Source: Tomocerus qinae
Taxonomy: Eukaryota > Arthropoda > Collembola > Entomobryomorpha > Tomoceridae
Direction: 5' to 3'
NCBI GenBank assembly: GCA_020055645.1
Contig: CM034546.1
Coordinates: 46,934,001 to 46,998,000 of the forward strand
Length of the DNA: 64,000 nucleotides
The first letter of the stretch is position 1, and every line of letters starts with the position of its first letter. The notes beneath the pieces were generated by a model. The model had not been told where the DNA came from. It saw only the letters and a program-made list of their open reading frames with translations, and ran no database searches. The position numbers and the translations under genes are program-made. Shown here one piece after another: positions 13,196 through 25,791 of this stretch.

Positions 13196-13691
13196 GATGG
13201 CAGGTCTACCACCGACACCAGATGACAAACGCGAGTTTATTCGTCGCTATCTTAAGCAGACGGCAAAGATGAAACCTGAGCTGAAAACCACATCTGATAC
13301 TTTCTTGCACATTAGAAGCTTAGAAAGAAGGGGCACTCCACTGACACTCCAATTTTGGCGTACCTTAAGGAAGTCGTGCAAATCAGAGCCAGACTTTAGT
13401 AAAATCAGACCTCCTAAATTGGTAAATACTACAGGCAATTTTTCTCAGGCACCAACCGACCCTCAAACTCCGCTTATGCTGAAACAATCTTTGGAAAATA
13501 ACGACCAAAATGTTACTCAACACACAAACCGGACTTATGAATCCTCAACAGTCTCCTTTTTACGGTCAGTCTTAGCAATGTATTCTGAATTCTCATCAAG
13601 TAGCAGTTCAAAGGACATTTCCAACCCAAAAATAGATTATGTTGCTTTAGCTCCACAATCAGGAGAAGGCCCAACTGAAATCTCACCGTAA
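13196..13691 (+). CDS. possible exon of an unknown protein
   Basis: An open frame starts just after a good splice acceptor (ATTATATTTGCAG, ends 13195). Its ATG at 13197 begins MAGLPPTPDDKREFIRRYLK and runs 164 codons to a stop at 13691. The N-terminal 75 residues are basic and helix-like (IRRYLKQTAKMKPELK, FLHIRSLERRG, FWRTLRKSCKS). The remainder is low-complexity, rich in Ser, Thr, Asn and Gln, with a run of six serines. I do not recognise a family. Composition is more protein-like than in the surrounding frames, but no second exon could be tied to it. It may be a single-exon gene, a fragment, or a chance frame. Confidence 0.4.
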
Positions 13692-14741
13692 GGACTGCTT
13701 TTTCCGTTTCCAATCAGCATGTTCCCTATAGATGGATATCGTAATCCTCAAACATTCTGCCAAATTCTCCACCCGTCATTCAATTGGTCTCTACCCATGT
13801 ATACGATGCGCCTTATTAACCCGCGGTTCTTCTACCCGGTACGTTATCAACCTTTCTCCCAGCCTCTGTTCATCATTAATGTCCGACATACCAAGAATGT
13901 CTTAGAGGTTGCTCTTGAATCAACTCGACTTGTAAGCTAAGAGTAAATTGCCTATTGTTAAAACGGATCTCTGTGATGCTTGATCTCATTTTGAGTTCGG
14001 AGATGTCTGTAATTAGATTACAAACAACATTATTTCCTTTGCATTCCCTCATACTCTTGCTACTGAATGTCTTGACGCTTCCTGAATTATGCATTGAAGG
14101 TACCTGAATTATGTCTTCATGCTACCAAGTTTACAAAATACCATTTATCACTTACCAGTAGTAAGTGGTTTTTAATGCTATTTAACGTTAAATACCACCA
14201 TTTAAAAAGTAGTGGCATAAATGGTAAAAATGGTTAAAAAATAGTTTCATTCAAATTTCGTGCTGAATTTTGAATAATTTTTGGTGCCAAAGTATGAAAT
14301 AGATTAGCAATTAGCAACTGATAGTTGATGTCACAGATTGATAACTGTTCTTCAATCAGAGTTGAATTTAAGCAATGTGGGTACTAAACGCCCTAATTAT
14401 TTGTCGATTGAGAAATTAATTGTAATTAAATTATGGCACATTCTTATCAATTTTAAAGTGGAGATACCAAATCCATTAATTTTTGTTTTAGTAACATTGT
14501 TGTTATAATCAAAAATAGGGTTAATTTAGTCAATTAATGGGCTAATTCGAAATATTTCATAGAAACTAAAGTTTTAAAACCTATATTTTGGTAAGTCTAG
14601 TGTATCTGTACTAATTTGACTATAATCAATCGCTAAAATTTACCATTTTTACCATTAAATGCATTCATAACATTCAGTGCGTTTTTACCACTGTTGTGAT
14701 GGCAAAAAAGCCTAATGTTAAATTTCGTACACTAAATTAGC
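13692..14741. other. non-coding stretch with small inverted motifs
   Basis: AT-rich. One copy of the downstream minisatellite unit (CCTGAATTATGTCTTCATGC) lies at 14103, separated from the main array. CACTTACCAGTAGTAAGTG at 14149-14167 is a short hairpin. AAATGGTAAAAATGGTTAAA near 14219 and TTTACCATTTTTACCATTAAA near 14640 are inverted relative to each other, so 14219-14660 may be an old fold-back element. Confidence 0.4.
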
Positions 14742-15041
14742 TACCTGAATTATGTCTTAATGCTACCTGAATTATGTCTTAGTCTTAATGCTACCTGAAT
14801 TATGTCTTAGTCTTAATGCTACCTGAATTATGTCTTAGTCTTAATGCTACCTGAATTATGTCTTAGTCTTAATGCTACCTGAATTATGTCTTAATGCTAC
14901 CTGAATTTTGTCTTAATGCTACCTGAATTATGTCTTAATGCTACCTGAATTATGTCCTAATGCTACCTGAATTATGTCTTAATGCTACCTGAATTATGTC
15001 TTAATGCTACCTGAATTATGTCTTAATGCTACCTGAATCAT
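14742..15041. repeat. 22/28-base minisatellite
   Basis: The basic unit is CTACCTGAATTATGTCTTAATG (22 bases, quoted here as CTACCTGAATTATGTC plus TTAATG). A 28-base form with an extra TCTTAG appears in the left half. There are about 12 units. The array ends next to an inverted-repeat element. Confidence 0.92.
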
Positions 15042-15063
15042 GGGTTGATGTCTCTATAACATA

Positions 15064-15247
15064 TCGTCCCTTAAGAATGCAAAAGACCTCAATCCACTTA
15101 TCGTTTGGTAGTGAAAATAGACTCTCTCCATTTTTCGTTTTACATTGAAAAAGACTTTAATCCAACGAATATACAATGGATTAAGCCATTTTCACTGCCA
15201 AACGAAAGTGGAGTAAGGTCTTTTTTGCATCTTTATTTAAGGGACGA
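15064..15247. mobile_element. 184-base TA-flanked inverted-repeat element (MITE)
   Basis: The left end TCGTCCCTTAAGAATGCAAA and the right end TTTAAGGGACGA are inverted copies, and the similarity extends inward about 60 bases on each side (AAAAGACCT/AGGTCTTTT, TCGTTTGG/CCAAACGA). TA flanks the element at 15062-15063 and 15248-15249, as in Tc1/mariner-type MITEs. There is no coding capacity. It differs in sequence from the MITE at 8145 but is nearly the same length. Confidence 0.85.
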
Positions 15248-18200
15248 TATTTCACATATTTACCTACGAAATACAAATGTATAAAACTAATCTAACATTC
15301 GTAAATTGACTTAGCTCTAGTGATTTACAGAATTATTTACATGTTTTACTATCTAGGATCTAATTTTTTAAACTCTAGAATAAGTTACCAAAGTATTAAG
15401 TTTCTAAGTATGAATTTCTTTTTTTATAAATGGTAATTTTTGACTTATTAATTACTTTTTGTGAACTAAAATAGTTTGAAAGTCTGTAAATGGTGCCAAA
15501 TAAATGCACATAAGTGTCTGTAATAAAAATGGTAATTATTTTCCAATTTCCTGTAATTTACAGCATTTGGTGCAGTAAAAATGAGTTTGATGTATCAATG
15601 ACCCAAGTATGGAATATATAAAACATAATGAACCAAGATTAGTACTTTTAAGTTAAAATATGTAATTATTATCTCACGAATGGGTTTAAATCGTGAATCG
15701 CGATGCACGGAAATTAGTTACCGAAGAAAATACACAAGTACCTCACTTCTAAATACTTAAAATGCCGATTGGTATGTAGTTTTCAATAGGATTCAGATGA
15801 CATCTTTTCTTTGAATCAATTTCTGTAATTGTGTTTTCAAATACGAGAAATATAGACATTTAAAGTATATCTAAATCTTACAAATAAGAATTCTTACATC
15901 ATAGAGATCTACATAATGGCGTGTCTCACAATTGCTTTATTCTTTTACAGCTGGGCCTTCAGCTGTGACGCAAAAGACCATCTTGTCTTATATGAATTGC
16001 CTAACATATACCATTTCAAACTCATGGCATAAAATCATAGTTTTTCTACTAGTATGTCTTTGTGATATCATGTATTGTCATATCGCACCTAAACGTATCT
16101 AATTCAGATTGGTAATCGAAATGAGCAATATGCATGAGCATCATTTTTCACAATTCCAATACCTAAACTATTTTCCACTATAAAAAAGGTCATCTTACTT
16201 AGAATTAAATTTTTTCTCATTTTATCAATCTCAATTCGCCCCTTATTTGCAAATTGTGTATTTTTCTTACCAGCCATAAAATTAATTTGAGCATTATCAT
16301 TACCAACCTAAAAATGCATATTGCGCTGTTGATACCTTAAGGTGAGATATTATGTATTTATGGTATTACTATTCAGTGATCATAATTATGCTACAAACGA
16401 GGTAAATGACGATACTTTCTGATGGAGCTCCAAGTTTTGGTAACGTATTACTATAGTTAGTACAGTTAGCACAATACAGGGTTTGACTGCATATAATTAG
16501 CGTAATGGGTATTGTCTACGTAATTTTTCAAAGGTTTAGCCTTTCCATTAAATAAAACACTTTTTTCAGTCCAGCTCTGATATGTAATTATCGCTTTTTG
16601 TTTGTATTTCAACCCAGAAGATATGAAAATAAATCTACTTTGCAAATACACTACATTTAATCATAAATTTCACTATGCAATAATTATTAATAGTCATAAA
16701 TTATCATGAACTATTTACTAGGTGAAAATTATTGTGAATATATCAGTGATATGTCAAAGTGTTATTCAAACAAGATGGATTTAGCATTGCATGATAATGT
16801 ATAGTGTCCTAAATTTGATTTTAGGAGAAATCTAACAATGACTAAAAGTAACTTTGTCGGAGTCAGTCATTTTCTAGCAGCATATGAGTAGAAAGCAACA
16901 TTTCGGAGAATAATAGAGAACAACGACTCTCTCTTTAGAATATTCCAACACAGGTTGCAAGTGGTCCTTATATCTGTATTATTCATCCTACTCCTAGTTT
17001 AGTTCATAGAAATGCCAACAAATAGACACACTTGGAGTTCATATATGTAGAAGTATAATATACCTAAATAAATTCTATTCAGTAACTTTCTCTCAGAATT
17101 GAAATCAGAAGAAGTGCAAACCTGTAAACCTGGATTTCCACTTGCATTTGACTGTTTCGCATTTACTCCCTTTTGATATCATTTACTACCTATAGGATTT
17201 ACTTATATATCTACACTTTCAATTCCGATCACTGATCTATTGTGTTTTGTATTTGTTACTAGGTAAGTTTATAGTGATCTACGATACAATACAACTACAA
17301 TAGAATACGTAAACTATTCAGGCGTGTAATAATAGTGAACGAAGGAAGATGCCTTTTACAAACACTTGTGCTAACTTTTTGACGTTGCTGGATCATATTA
17401 TTCTTTTCTAAACTCAGCTAAACTTGCAATGCAAATAGTAACAATATGCATTTCATATGGACTCATATGGTGTGAATTATATCTTACTTGCAATACATAC
17501 ATAAATATTAATCTAGCTACTCAAAACAGAGTTAATAAAAAGTACACGACTACTGATAGACCAAATTATTAAATAATTACTTATCACCTACATAATATGA
17601 GAAACTTTTGTCTGGTGGCAAAGAGTATCCTAGAATAGAGCTGAAAATCATTAGTTGTTGACTTACATTAAATGTTAACAGTTAAATTCAAAAAGATTAT
17701 TTTGCTTAAAAACTAGTTTCTTTGCCATGAATTAAGAAAGGACTGATTGTAGCAGTCATAGTTCCTCAGCCAGATGCATGTCAAACAGACAAAATGATGG
17801 TATATCATTATTAACTGACAAGTCGATTGCTTCGAAAGTTTGCAGAAACATAGAAAAATAGATTTCGAAGAGTCTTTTCTATCATTCGATCCCTGAACGG
17901 TAGTGTGACCATATGAATCAATCCATCATCTGCGACACTAACTGAGAAAAATTTCCGTCCCCGACTCAAGCTCCTGGGTTACTTCAGATTCAGATCGTAG
18001 ATTAGATAATTACCTATTGAAATGTTTTTGTGAGTTTTGAGAATTATCTTTATGAAGATGAATGTGTCCTGCAGGAGCAAATACTGAGATGTTCGAGTCC
18101 TACCGGTTTTCAAATGTTCTGGTCTTCAAATATCATAAACTACGATGTGTCATTTTTAATCTTCATAAGCTTTTGTCATCTATGATGCTCTATCATGCAA

Positions 18201-19183
18201 TAAAATGGAGATATCATTACTAAAACAAGTAAAGTACAGCTCTTTAGTGTTCTCAGGCTTATGACTATTACACAAGGTAGCCTCACGGTATTCTATTTTG
18301 GCTCTCATTAACTGCTCTTCTGCCACCCCATGTGAGCCGACCCTATCCAAAATCCACCCACACAATCGGAAGCGACAAGTCGAACCAAACAATTATACGT
18401 TTGGGTATCAGTTACACCGACCAAGCACACTAGGTGTATCGACTCACACTATGACAGTCCAGCCGAGTAGTTATACGAAGCTATTTTACTTAGATATAGT
18501 TATTATTTGTTTAGGTTTAAATATAATAATCGTGCAATTCATTTAGGCAATCAAATTTTAAATATATGCGTTCACATTCAGCCAGTTTTGTATTAGCTCA
18601 ACATATAGGCCATAGGATGTCACAGATACCGGTATAATTCAATAGAAAATAAATAGTGTAATTTGTTATATTGGAAACATCTGAATATTTGTGCTATAAT
18701 GTCATGCTTCTATATGACTCATACAGACGTAATTAAATAAAACTTCTAGAAACCCTAGAAACTCAAAATGTCATGTGAATTACATATTATTCCATTTGTA
18801 GTGCAAATAAATCGATGAAGATACCAATATGATTGTCAAGAATGCTCACTGGGGCTGTTATTTTTTCAAGTGGCCATTTTATTAAATAATAATTATGTGT
18901 CATTTATGTTCCTAAATTTACATCCATTACTCGATAAAATATTACTAGACATATTGTTTGCATTTTCCTGTTGTTAAAGAAGATACTACACATTACAATA
19001 TTCCAGTTATTTATAGTAATTTCCTCCAGCGAACTATTTTGTTACAGATATCGACATTACAGACAAAGTTACAAGCCCAATTACGTATTACTTATTTTAC
19101 ATTAGAGAGGGCATTATTCATTTCCCGTACTCATCTGCAAATGTAATGTTACAGCTATTTGAATTTATAAATGAACTATCTAA
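15248..19183. other. AT-rich non-coding stretch
   Basis: About 4 kb without a supported gene. The longest frames (60-80 codons, such as 18298-18546) show no motif, no convincing splice site and no low-complexity bias. I see no repeats above background. Confidence 0.5.
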
Positions 19184-19634
19184 AGTGTGTCAAATGTCTA
19201 TTGAGGCCCCCTGTACCGAAAGAACCGGAAGTAGGACTGCAAAACTGTTGATACCAAAGGAAAGGTCATACAAAGTTACACTAATTGGGGTACTTTAATC
19301 AATGTCATTTGACCTTAAGGGATTCAAAAAGTCACTAAAATAAAAAACGGAAAAATATGCCCGTTTTCCAAGTTTCTGGATTTTTCCTGGCCACGAAACT
19401 TTATTTCCAAATGGGAGTTTCAAAACCTTTCTTACAAACGGGCATAATTTATTTTAATATTTTATTTTCATTTTTACTTTTTATTTTTAGTAATTTTTTT
19501 GAATCCCTTAAGGGCAAGTTACAATGATCAAAGTACCCACATTAATGTAACTTTGGAAGGCCTTTCCATTGATATCAACAGTGTTGATGTACTACTTCCA
19601 GTTCTTCAGATACTATAGACATTTGACACTCTGA
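19184..19634. mobile_element. fold-back element with about 150-base inverted arms
   Basis: The left arm starts AGTGTGTCAAATGTCTATTG and the right arm ends ATAGACATTTGACACTCT. Further inward, GGTACTTTAATCA pairs with TGATCAAAGTACC, and GACCTTAAGGGATTCAAAAA pairs with TTTTTTGAATCCCTTAAGGG. The central 150 bases hold a second inverted motif (ATGCCCGTTTTCC against CAAACGGGCAT). There is no reading frame. GAACT occurs near both ends (19173 and 19633), but a clean target duplication is not obvious. Confidence 0.75.
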
Positions 19635-19942
19635 ACTTTTTACAGAGTATGAATGTCATTTAACCCAATAATACCATTTAAGGTTGGCCCCAAAAAAGAT
19701 ACATTACAAACTATTTATGTTGTACACTTATTTTTTCTCGTAATTAATATTAATCCATGATGAACATAATATGCATCATATTATTATACAGAGGTCTATA
19801 TCTATGACTAAGACTACCACGCACAGCATAACAATAATCCAAAAGTTAATTAATGTTTTTAATAATCCAAAGGCATTTTAATATGCTTTTACAGGCCCAT
19901 ATGATGAGACCGTTTGCAAACAAAATACATATTTCATAATAT
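19635..19942. other. non-coding stretch
   Basis: AT-rich DNA between the fold-back element and the satellite flank; nothing recognised. Confidence 0.5.
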
Positions 19943-20062
19943 TGTCGGGTAGGAGTAGGATATGGTGGAAGCATGTAGATAAATGTAAATGTTAGCGGGG
20001 CTGTCGTGGCCAATCAACGAGAAGCAGCCCGTAGGCGGCTTCGAGTTGACGGACCAAGCCAG
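19943..20062 (+). repeat. 120-base isolated copy of part of the 4.93 kb unit
   Basis: Read by eye, this segment (TGTCGGGTAGGAGTAGGATA at the left end, ACGGACCAAGCCAG at the right end) matches 40431-40550, and the equivalent place in every other 4.93 kb copy, with no mismatch found. Similarity stops abruptly at both ends: ...GGGG|TGTC against ...AATAT|TGTC on the left, and CCAG|GCTC against CCAG|ATTT on the right. In the large array it covers about 60 bases before, and 25 codons of, a conserved open frame. Here it directly precedes the 166-base satellite. Confidence 0.9.
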
Positions 20063-20254
20063 ATTTCCGTTAAGAAATAGAACGTCTGATAGCAGTTGGC
20101 ACCCACGGGCAGCCGCCGTCAAAATTTTTTTCCAAAAACTTACTGTATGATATTTCCCCCGTTTAAAAACCAAAAAAATGCGCGCGCGCGCTCAAAGCAA
20201 GTTACCCCAACAGGGCCACAGTGCCCCCAATTCATTCCAAATAAAAATAACTCA
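20063..20254. other. satellite left flank with alternating CG run
   Basis: Non-repetitive spacer containing TGCGCGCGCGCGC at about 20178-20190, an alternating purine-pyrimidine run that can adopt Z-DNA. A C-rich stretch (TATTTCCCCCGTTT) lies just before it. No gene. Confidence 0.55.
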
Positions 20255-23200
20255 AATCACATCTCCCGCCTTAACGGCTTAACCAATTTGGACGATGATT
20301 AACCAAAGTGTACTTTTACATGCTACATACCCGACAGCCGCGCACCAATGCCGCACACTGCCCGGTTTGCGCGCAATAGCATTTCAAAAGTTAATACATA
20401 TTGTATATCATACTGAATGTAATCACATCTCCCGCCTAAACGGCTTAACGAATTTGGACGATAATGGACCAAACTACGGTACTATATGTTACCTACCTGT
20501 CACCCGCGCACCAATGCCGCACACTGCCCGGTTTCCGCGCAACACAATTTCAAAAGTTGATACATATGGTATATCCCACTGAATGTAATCACATCTCCCG
20601 CCTAAACGGCTTAACGAATTTGGACGATAATTAACCAAACTGTAGTAGTATATGCTACCTACCTGCCAGCCGCGCACCAATGCCGCACACTGCCCGGTTT
20701 GCGCGCAACTCAATTTCATAAATTTAAACATATGGTATATCACACTGAATGTAATCACATCTCCCGCCTAAACGGCTTAACGAATTTGGACAATAATAGA
20801 CTAAACTGCAGTACTATATGTTACCTACCTGTCAACTGCGCACCAATGCCGCACACTGCCCGGTTTGCGCGCAACACAATTTCAAAAGTTGATACATATG
20901 GTATATCCCACTGAATGTAATCACATCTCCCGCCTAAACGGCTTAACGAATTTGGACGAAAATTAACCAAACTGTAGTAGTATATGCTCCTTACCTGCCA
21001 GCCGCGCACCAATGCCGCACACTGCCCGGTTTGCGCGCAACTCAATTTCAAAAGTTGATACATCTGGTATATCATACTGAATGTAATCACATCTCCCGCC
21101 TAAACAGCTTAACGAATTTGGACGATAATTAACCAAACTGTAGTAGTATATGCTAACTACCTGCCAGCCGCGCACCAATGCCGCACACTGCCCGGTTTGC
21201 GCGCAACTCAATTTCATAAATTTAAACATATGGTATATCACACTGAATGTAATCACATCTCCCGCCTAAACGGCTTAACGAATTTGGACAATAATAGACT
21301 AAACTGCAGAACTATATGTTACCTACCTGTCAACTGCGCACCAATGCCGCACACTGCCCGGTTTGCGCGCAACACAATTTCAAAAGTTGATACATATGGT
21401 ATATCCCACTGAATGTAATCACATCTCCCGCCTAAACGGCTTAACGAATTTGGACGATAATTCACCAAACTACGGTACTATATGTTACCTACCTGTCACC
21501 CGCGCACCAATGCCGCACACTGCCCGGTTTCCGCGCAACACAATTTCAAAAGTTGATACATATGGTATATCCCACTGAATGTAATCACATCTCCCGCCTA
21601 AACGGCTTAACGAATTTGGACGATAATTAACCAAACTGTAGTAGTATATGCTACCTACCTGCCAGCCGCGCACCAATGCCGCACACTGCCCGGTTTGCGC
21701 GCAACTCAATTTCATAAATTTAAACATATGGTATATCACACTGAATGTAATCACATCTCCCGCCTAAACGGCTTAACGAATTTGGACGATAATTAACCAA
21801 ACTACGGTACTATATGTTACCTACCTGTCAACTGCGCACCAATGCCGCACACTGCCCGGTTTGCGCGCAACACAATTTCAAAAGTTGATACATATGGTAT
21901 ATCCCACTGAATGTAATCACATCTCCCGCCTAAACGGCTTAACGAATTTGGACGATAATTAACCAAACTACGGTACTATATGTTACCTACCTGTCACCCG
22001 CGCACCAATGCCGCACACTGCCCGGTTTCCGCGCAACACAATTTCAAAAGTTGATACATATGGTATATCCCACTGAATGTAATCACATCTCCCGCCTAAA
22101 CGGCTTAACGAATTTGGAAGATAATTCACCAAACTGTACTACTATATGTTACCTACCTGTCACCCGCGCACCAATGCCGCACATTGCCCGGTTTGCGCGC
22201 AACACAATTTCAAAAGTTGATACATATGGTATATCCCACTGAATGTAATCACATCTCCCGCCTAAACGGCTTAACGAATTTGGACGAAAATTAACCAAAC
22301 TGTAGTAGTATATGCTCCTTACCTGCCAGCCGCGCACCAATGCCGCACACTGCCCGGTTTGCGCGCAACTCAATTTCAAAAGTTGATACATCTGGTATAT
22401 CATACTGAATGTAATCACATCTCCCGCCTAAACAGCTTAACGAATTTGGACGATAATTAACCAAACTGCAGTACTATATGTTACCTACCTGCCAGCCGCG
22501 CACTGCCCGGTTTGCGCGCAACTCAATTTCAAAATTGATACATCTGGTATATCATACTGATTGTAATCACATCTCCCGCCTAAACAGCTTAACGAATTTG
22601 GACGATAATTAACCAAACTGCAGTACTATATGTTACCTACCTGCCAGCCGCGCACCAATGCCGCACACTGCCCGGTTTGCGCGCAACTCAATTTCAAAAG
22701 TTGATACATATGGTATATCCCACTGAATGTAATCACATCTCCCGCCTAAACAGCTTAACGAATTTGGACGATAATTAACCAAACTGCAGTACTATATGTT
22801 ACCTACCTGCCAGCCGCGCACTGCCCGGTTTGCGCGCAACTCAATTTCAAAATTGATACATCTGGTATATCATACTGATTGTAATCACATCTCCCGCCTA
22901 AACAGCTTAACGAATTTGGACGATAATTAACCAAACTGCAGTACTATATGTTACCTACCTGTCACCCGCGCACCAATGCCGCACACTGCCCGGTTTCCGC
23001 GCAACACAATTTCAAAAGTTGATACATATGGTATATCCCACTGAATGTAATCACATCTCCCGCCTAAACGGCTTAACGAATTTGGAAGATAATTCACCAA
23101 ACTGTACTACTATATGTTACCTACCTGTCACCCGCGCACCAATGCCGCACATTGCCCGGTTTGCGCGCAACACAATTTCAAAAGTTGATACATATGGTAT

Positions 23201-24040
23201 ATCCCACTGAATGTAATCACATCTCCCGCCTAAACGGCTTAACGAATTTGGACGAAAATTAACCAAACTGTAGTAGTATATGCTCCTTACCTGCCAGCCG
23301 CGCACCAATGCCGCACACTGCCCGGTTTGCGCGCAACTCAATTTCAAAAGTTGATACATCTGGTATATCATACTGAATGTAATCACATCTCCCGCCTAAA
23401 CAGCTTAACGAATTTGGACGATAATTAACCAAACTGCAGTACTATATGTTACCTACCTGCCAGCCGCGCACTGCCCGGTTTGCGCGCAACTCAATTTCAA
23501 AATTGATACATCTGGTATATCATACTGATTGTAATCACATCTCCCGCCTAAACAGCTTAACGAATTTGGACGATAATTAACCAAACTGCAGTACTATATG
23601 TTACCTACCTGCCAGCCGCGCACCAATGCCGCACACTGCCCGGTTTGCGCGCAACTCAATTTCAAAAGTTGATACATATGGTATATCCCACTGAATGTAA
23701 TCACATCTCCCGCCTAAACGGCTTAACGAATTTGGACGATAACTGACCAAACTGTGGTACTGTATGTTACCTACCCGCCAGCCGCGCACCAATGCCGCAC
23801 ACTTCCCGGTTTGCCCGGAACAAAAGTTTCAAAAATATATACATATTGTATATCCCACTGAATGTAATCACATCTCCCGCCTAAACAGCTTAACGAATTT
23901 GGACAATAATGGACCAAACTTTACTACTATATGTTACCTACCTGCCAGCCGCACATCAATGCCGCACACTGCCCGGTATGCGCGCAACAAAATTTCAAAT
24001 ATTTATACATATGGTATATCCTACTAAACTTAATCACATC
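20255..24040. repeat. 166-base satellite array, about 23 units
   Basis: The unit starts at AATCACATCTCCCGCC and includes AACGGCTTAACGAATTTGGA, CCAGCCGCGCACCAATGCCG, CACTGCCCGGTTTGCGCGC and a TGATACATATGGTATATC end. GAATGTAATC recurs at 20415, 20581 and 20747, a period of exactly 166. Shorter units lacking CAATGCCGCAC and a few bases occur near 22490, 22810 and 23460. Higher-order structure is present: a 498-base trimer repeats at 20699 and 21197, and a 968-base block repeats at about 22051 and 23019. Edge units (20255-20415 and 23750-24040) are the most diverged. All open frames within it are by-products of the repeat. Confidence 0.96.
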
Positions 24041-25791
24041 TAGTAATATTATTGTAAAATCCTTTGACTGGCCAGTGTTAGTATATCATTGTAGATAATA
24101 TTTGGTTTTAATTAATTTTATTCTCATTTTCATATTATTTTGTTCAATTTTGAAAAAATCTATACTACCTATGTCGCTTTTAGTTTAAAGGGGCAGCACC
24201 TCGGCAAGGGCATACGATCTGTATTATATAGAATACAGATAGTATACAAAAGCGACTCGCCACCCGCCTACCTAACTCTAGTTCATTTAAAAAGATTATT
24301 GCGAACCGGTTTTCCTAAATTGAGGCGATTCTTTAAAATATAACCTACCTTAATCTTGCATTTGAGTTTATCTAGTAACATCTACGGGAGTTTGCCTGTA
24401 TATACTGTAAAAATATTTTTTATCTCTATTTTTCACGTCATTGTTGGGTATTTTATTATATTTACCTTGCTTAAAATTTTAACTATTTTTGTTTAAAGAA
24501 CTTTTTTTATATTACTATCCAAAAATCTTTATATGACTACATATTAGTGTTTAAAGCGGAGATGCCTAAAGTTATTACTTATTATTTTAACCAATTACCT
24601 CATTCGGATATGAGGGCTAGTGGTAACCTGTTGTTACCGCTAGCCCTCTCCGTCGATGCATAGACGAACCCATCACGGTGGAGTGTAGGGAACAGTTCAT
24701 CCAAACACCGTACTGGACAATCCGAGTGGCCGCCCCTACACCCTTAATAAATCAAAGTTCTACTGTTGCGGCTTCAAGTCTCTAATAGAATATTTTAATT
24801 TTGTTACTATTACATCTTATTTCCCTTAATTGTCGTGTTCTACATACATGCTACATAAATAAATAATACATCACCTTCTCTTAAGCCTTCCATCGAGTGG
24901 CTCCCTTTCACCTCAGGAATAAACTTTATCGCCTGGGATTCACGAGGACGAGGAACTACCTTAAAAAATTAAGTCTCATTCATACATTCTACCCAGCCAT
25001 ATACTTAAAACATCAAACATAAGACAGCTTCCTTTAACTTACGCGGGAGCACCAATTGGTAATTACTATAACAATTTTACTTTCAACTGTGCGATCAGTT
25101 GTTTTTAACATGACCAATTTCCATTCTCGAGCACCAAGTAGTAAAACTAGGTAGTAAAAAGCAGATGCAATTTGCAATGAAACGTAAATTTTATCCCCAG
25201 ATAACAATATAGAAGATTTGAACTGATATTTAACCATTCTAAAATTGTCGTACTAACGAACAGATAGAAAGACAAATCAGGCAATTGGGTCATTTCTAAA
25301 ATTCAACCCCTCTTCTTAATGACGGACCAATTTTTGTAGTGTCTTAACCGAAATATCCAAACGATGTTAACGACCACTTTTCTGTGAATTGCTTGTAGGA
25401 TTTTCAAAGAACTTTATTATCCATTATATATAAATGAATATATTGCTTTTTTCAAAATCAGATTCATAAAATGAGATACATTTGTCGGCAGTCGAGTAAA
25501 ACAGGATTGTAGACTTTCAATTTCCTCTTCTAAGCCCGGCACTAATGTCACCTTAGGAAATAACATTAAAGTTATCAAGGCTCTATATCATGAAAGCAAC
25601 TGTTATGGTCGTATTGGTTTACCTCTGGTTCAATTGAATCGTAATAAACCCACGAAATAGCCCTGTCTTCTCCTAGCCGTCTTAAAAAACACGTAAAATG
25701 AGCCCCACTCAAGATGATTATGCTATGTAATGTTTTTCAAGGAGTTCTCCATGAACAGCAACATCTGTAGTAATTATATGTTTAAACCAGA
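24041..25791. other. non-coding stretch with hairpins and a GC-rich tract
   Basis: ATCTGTATT and AATACAGAT form a short perfect hairpin at 24219-24242. A strong hairpin at 24612-24648 is listed separately and is followed by a GC-rich tract to about 24745 and then AT-rich DNA. No gene is supported. Confidence 0.45.
24612..24648 (+). other. strong 16-pair hairpin
   Basis: GAGGGCTAGTGGTAAC, loop CTGTT, then GTTACCGCTAGCCCTC. All sixteen pairs form in RNA (one is G-U). It opens a GC-rich block of about 130 bases in AT-rich surroundings. It could be the 3' structure of a retroelement or a structured RNA; nothing decides between these. Confidence 0.7.

Noticed and set aside
20295-24027. Many 60-97 codon frames on both strands inside the 166-base satellite
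   Set aside because: They repeat with the satellite period, occur on both strands and in several frames, and carry no protein motif. They are by-products of the repeat.
24060-24350. Helitron end near the CTAGT at about 24038
   Set aside because: No hairpin at the right distance before it and no matching TC 5' end, so the CTAGT is probably chance.
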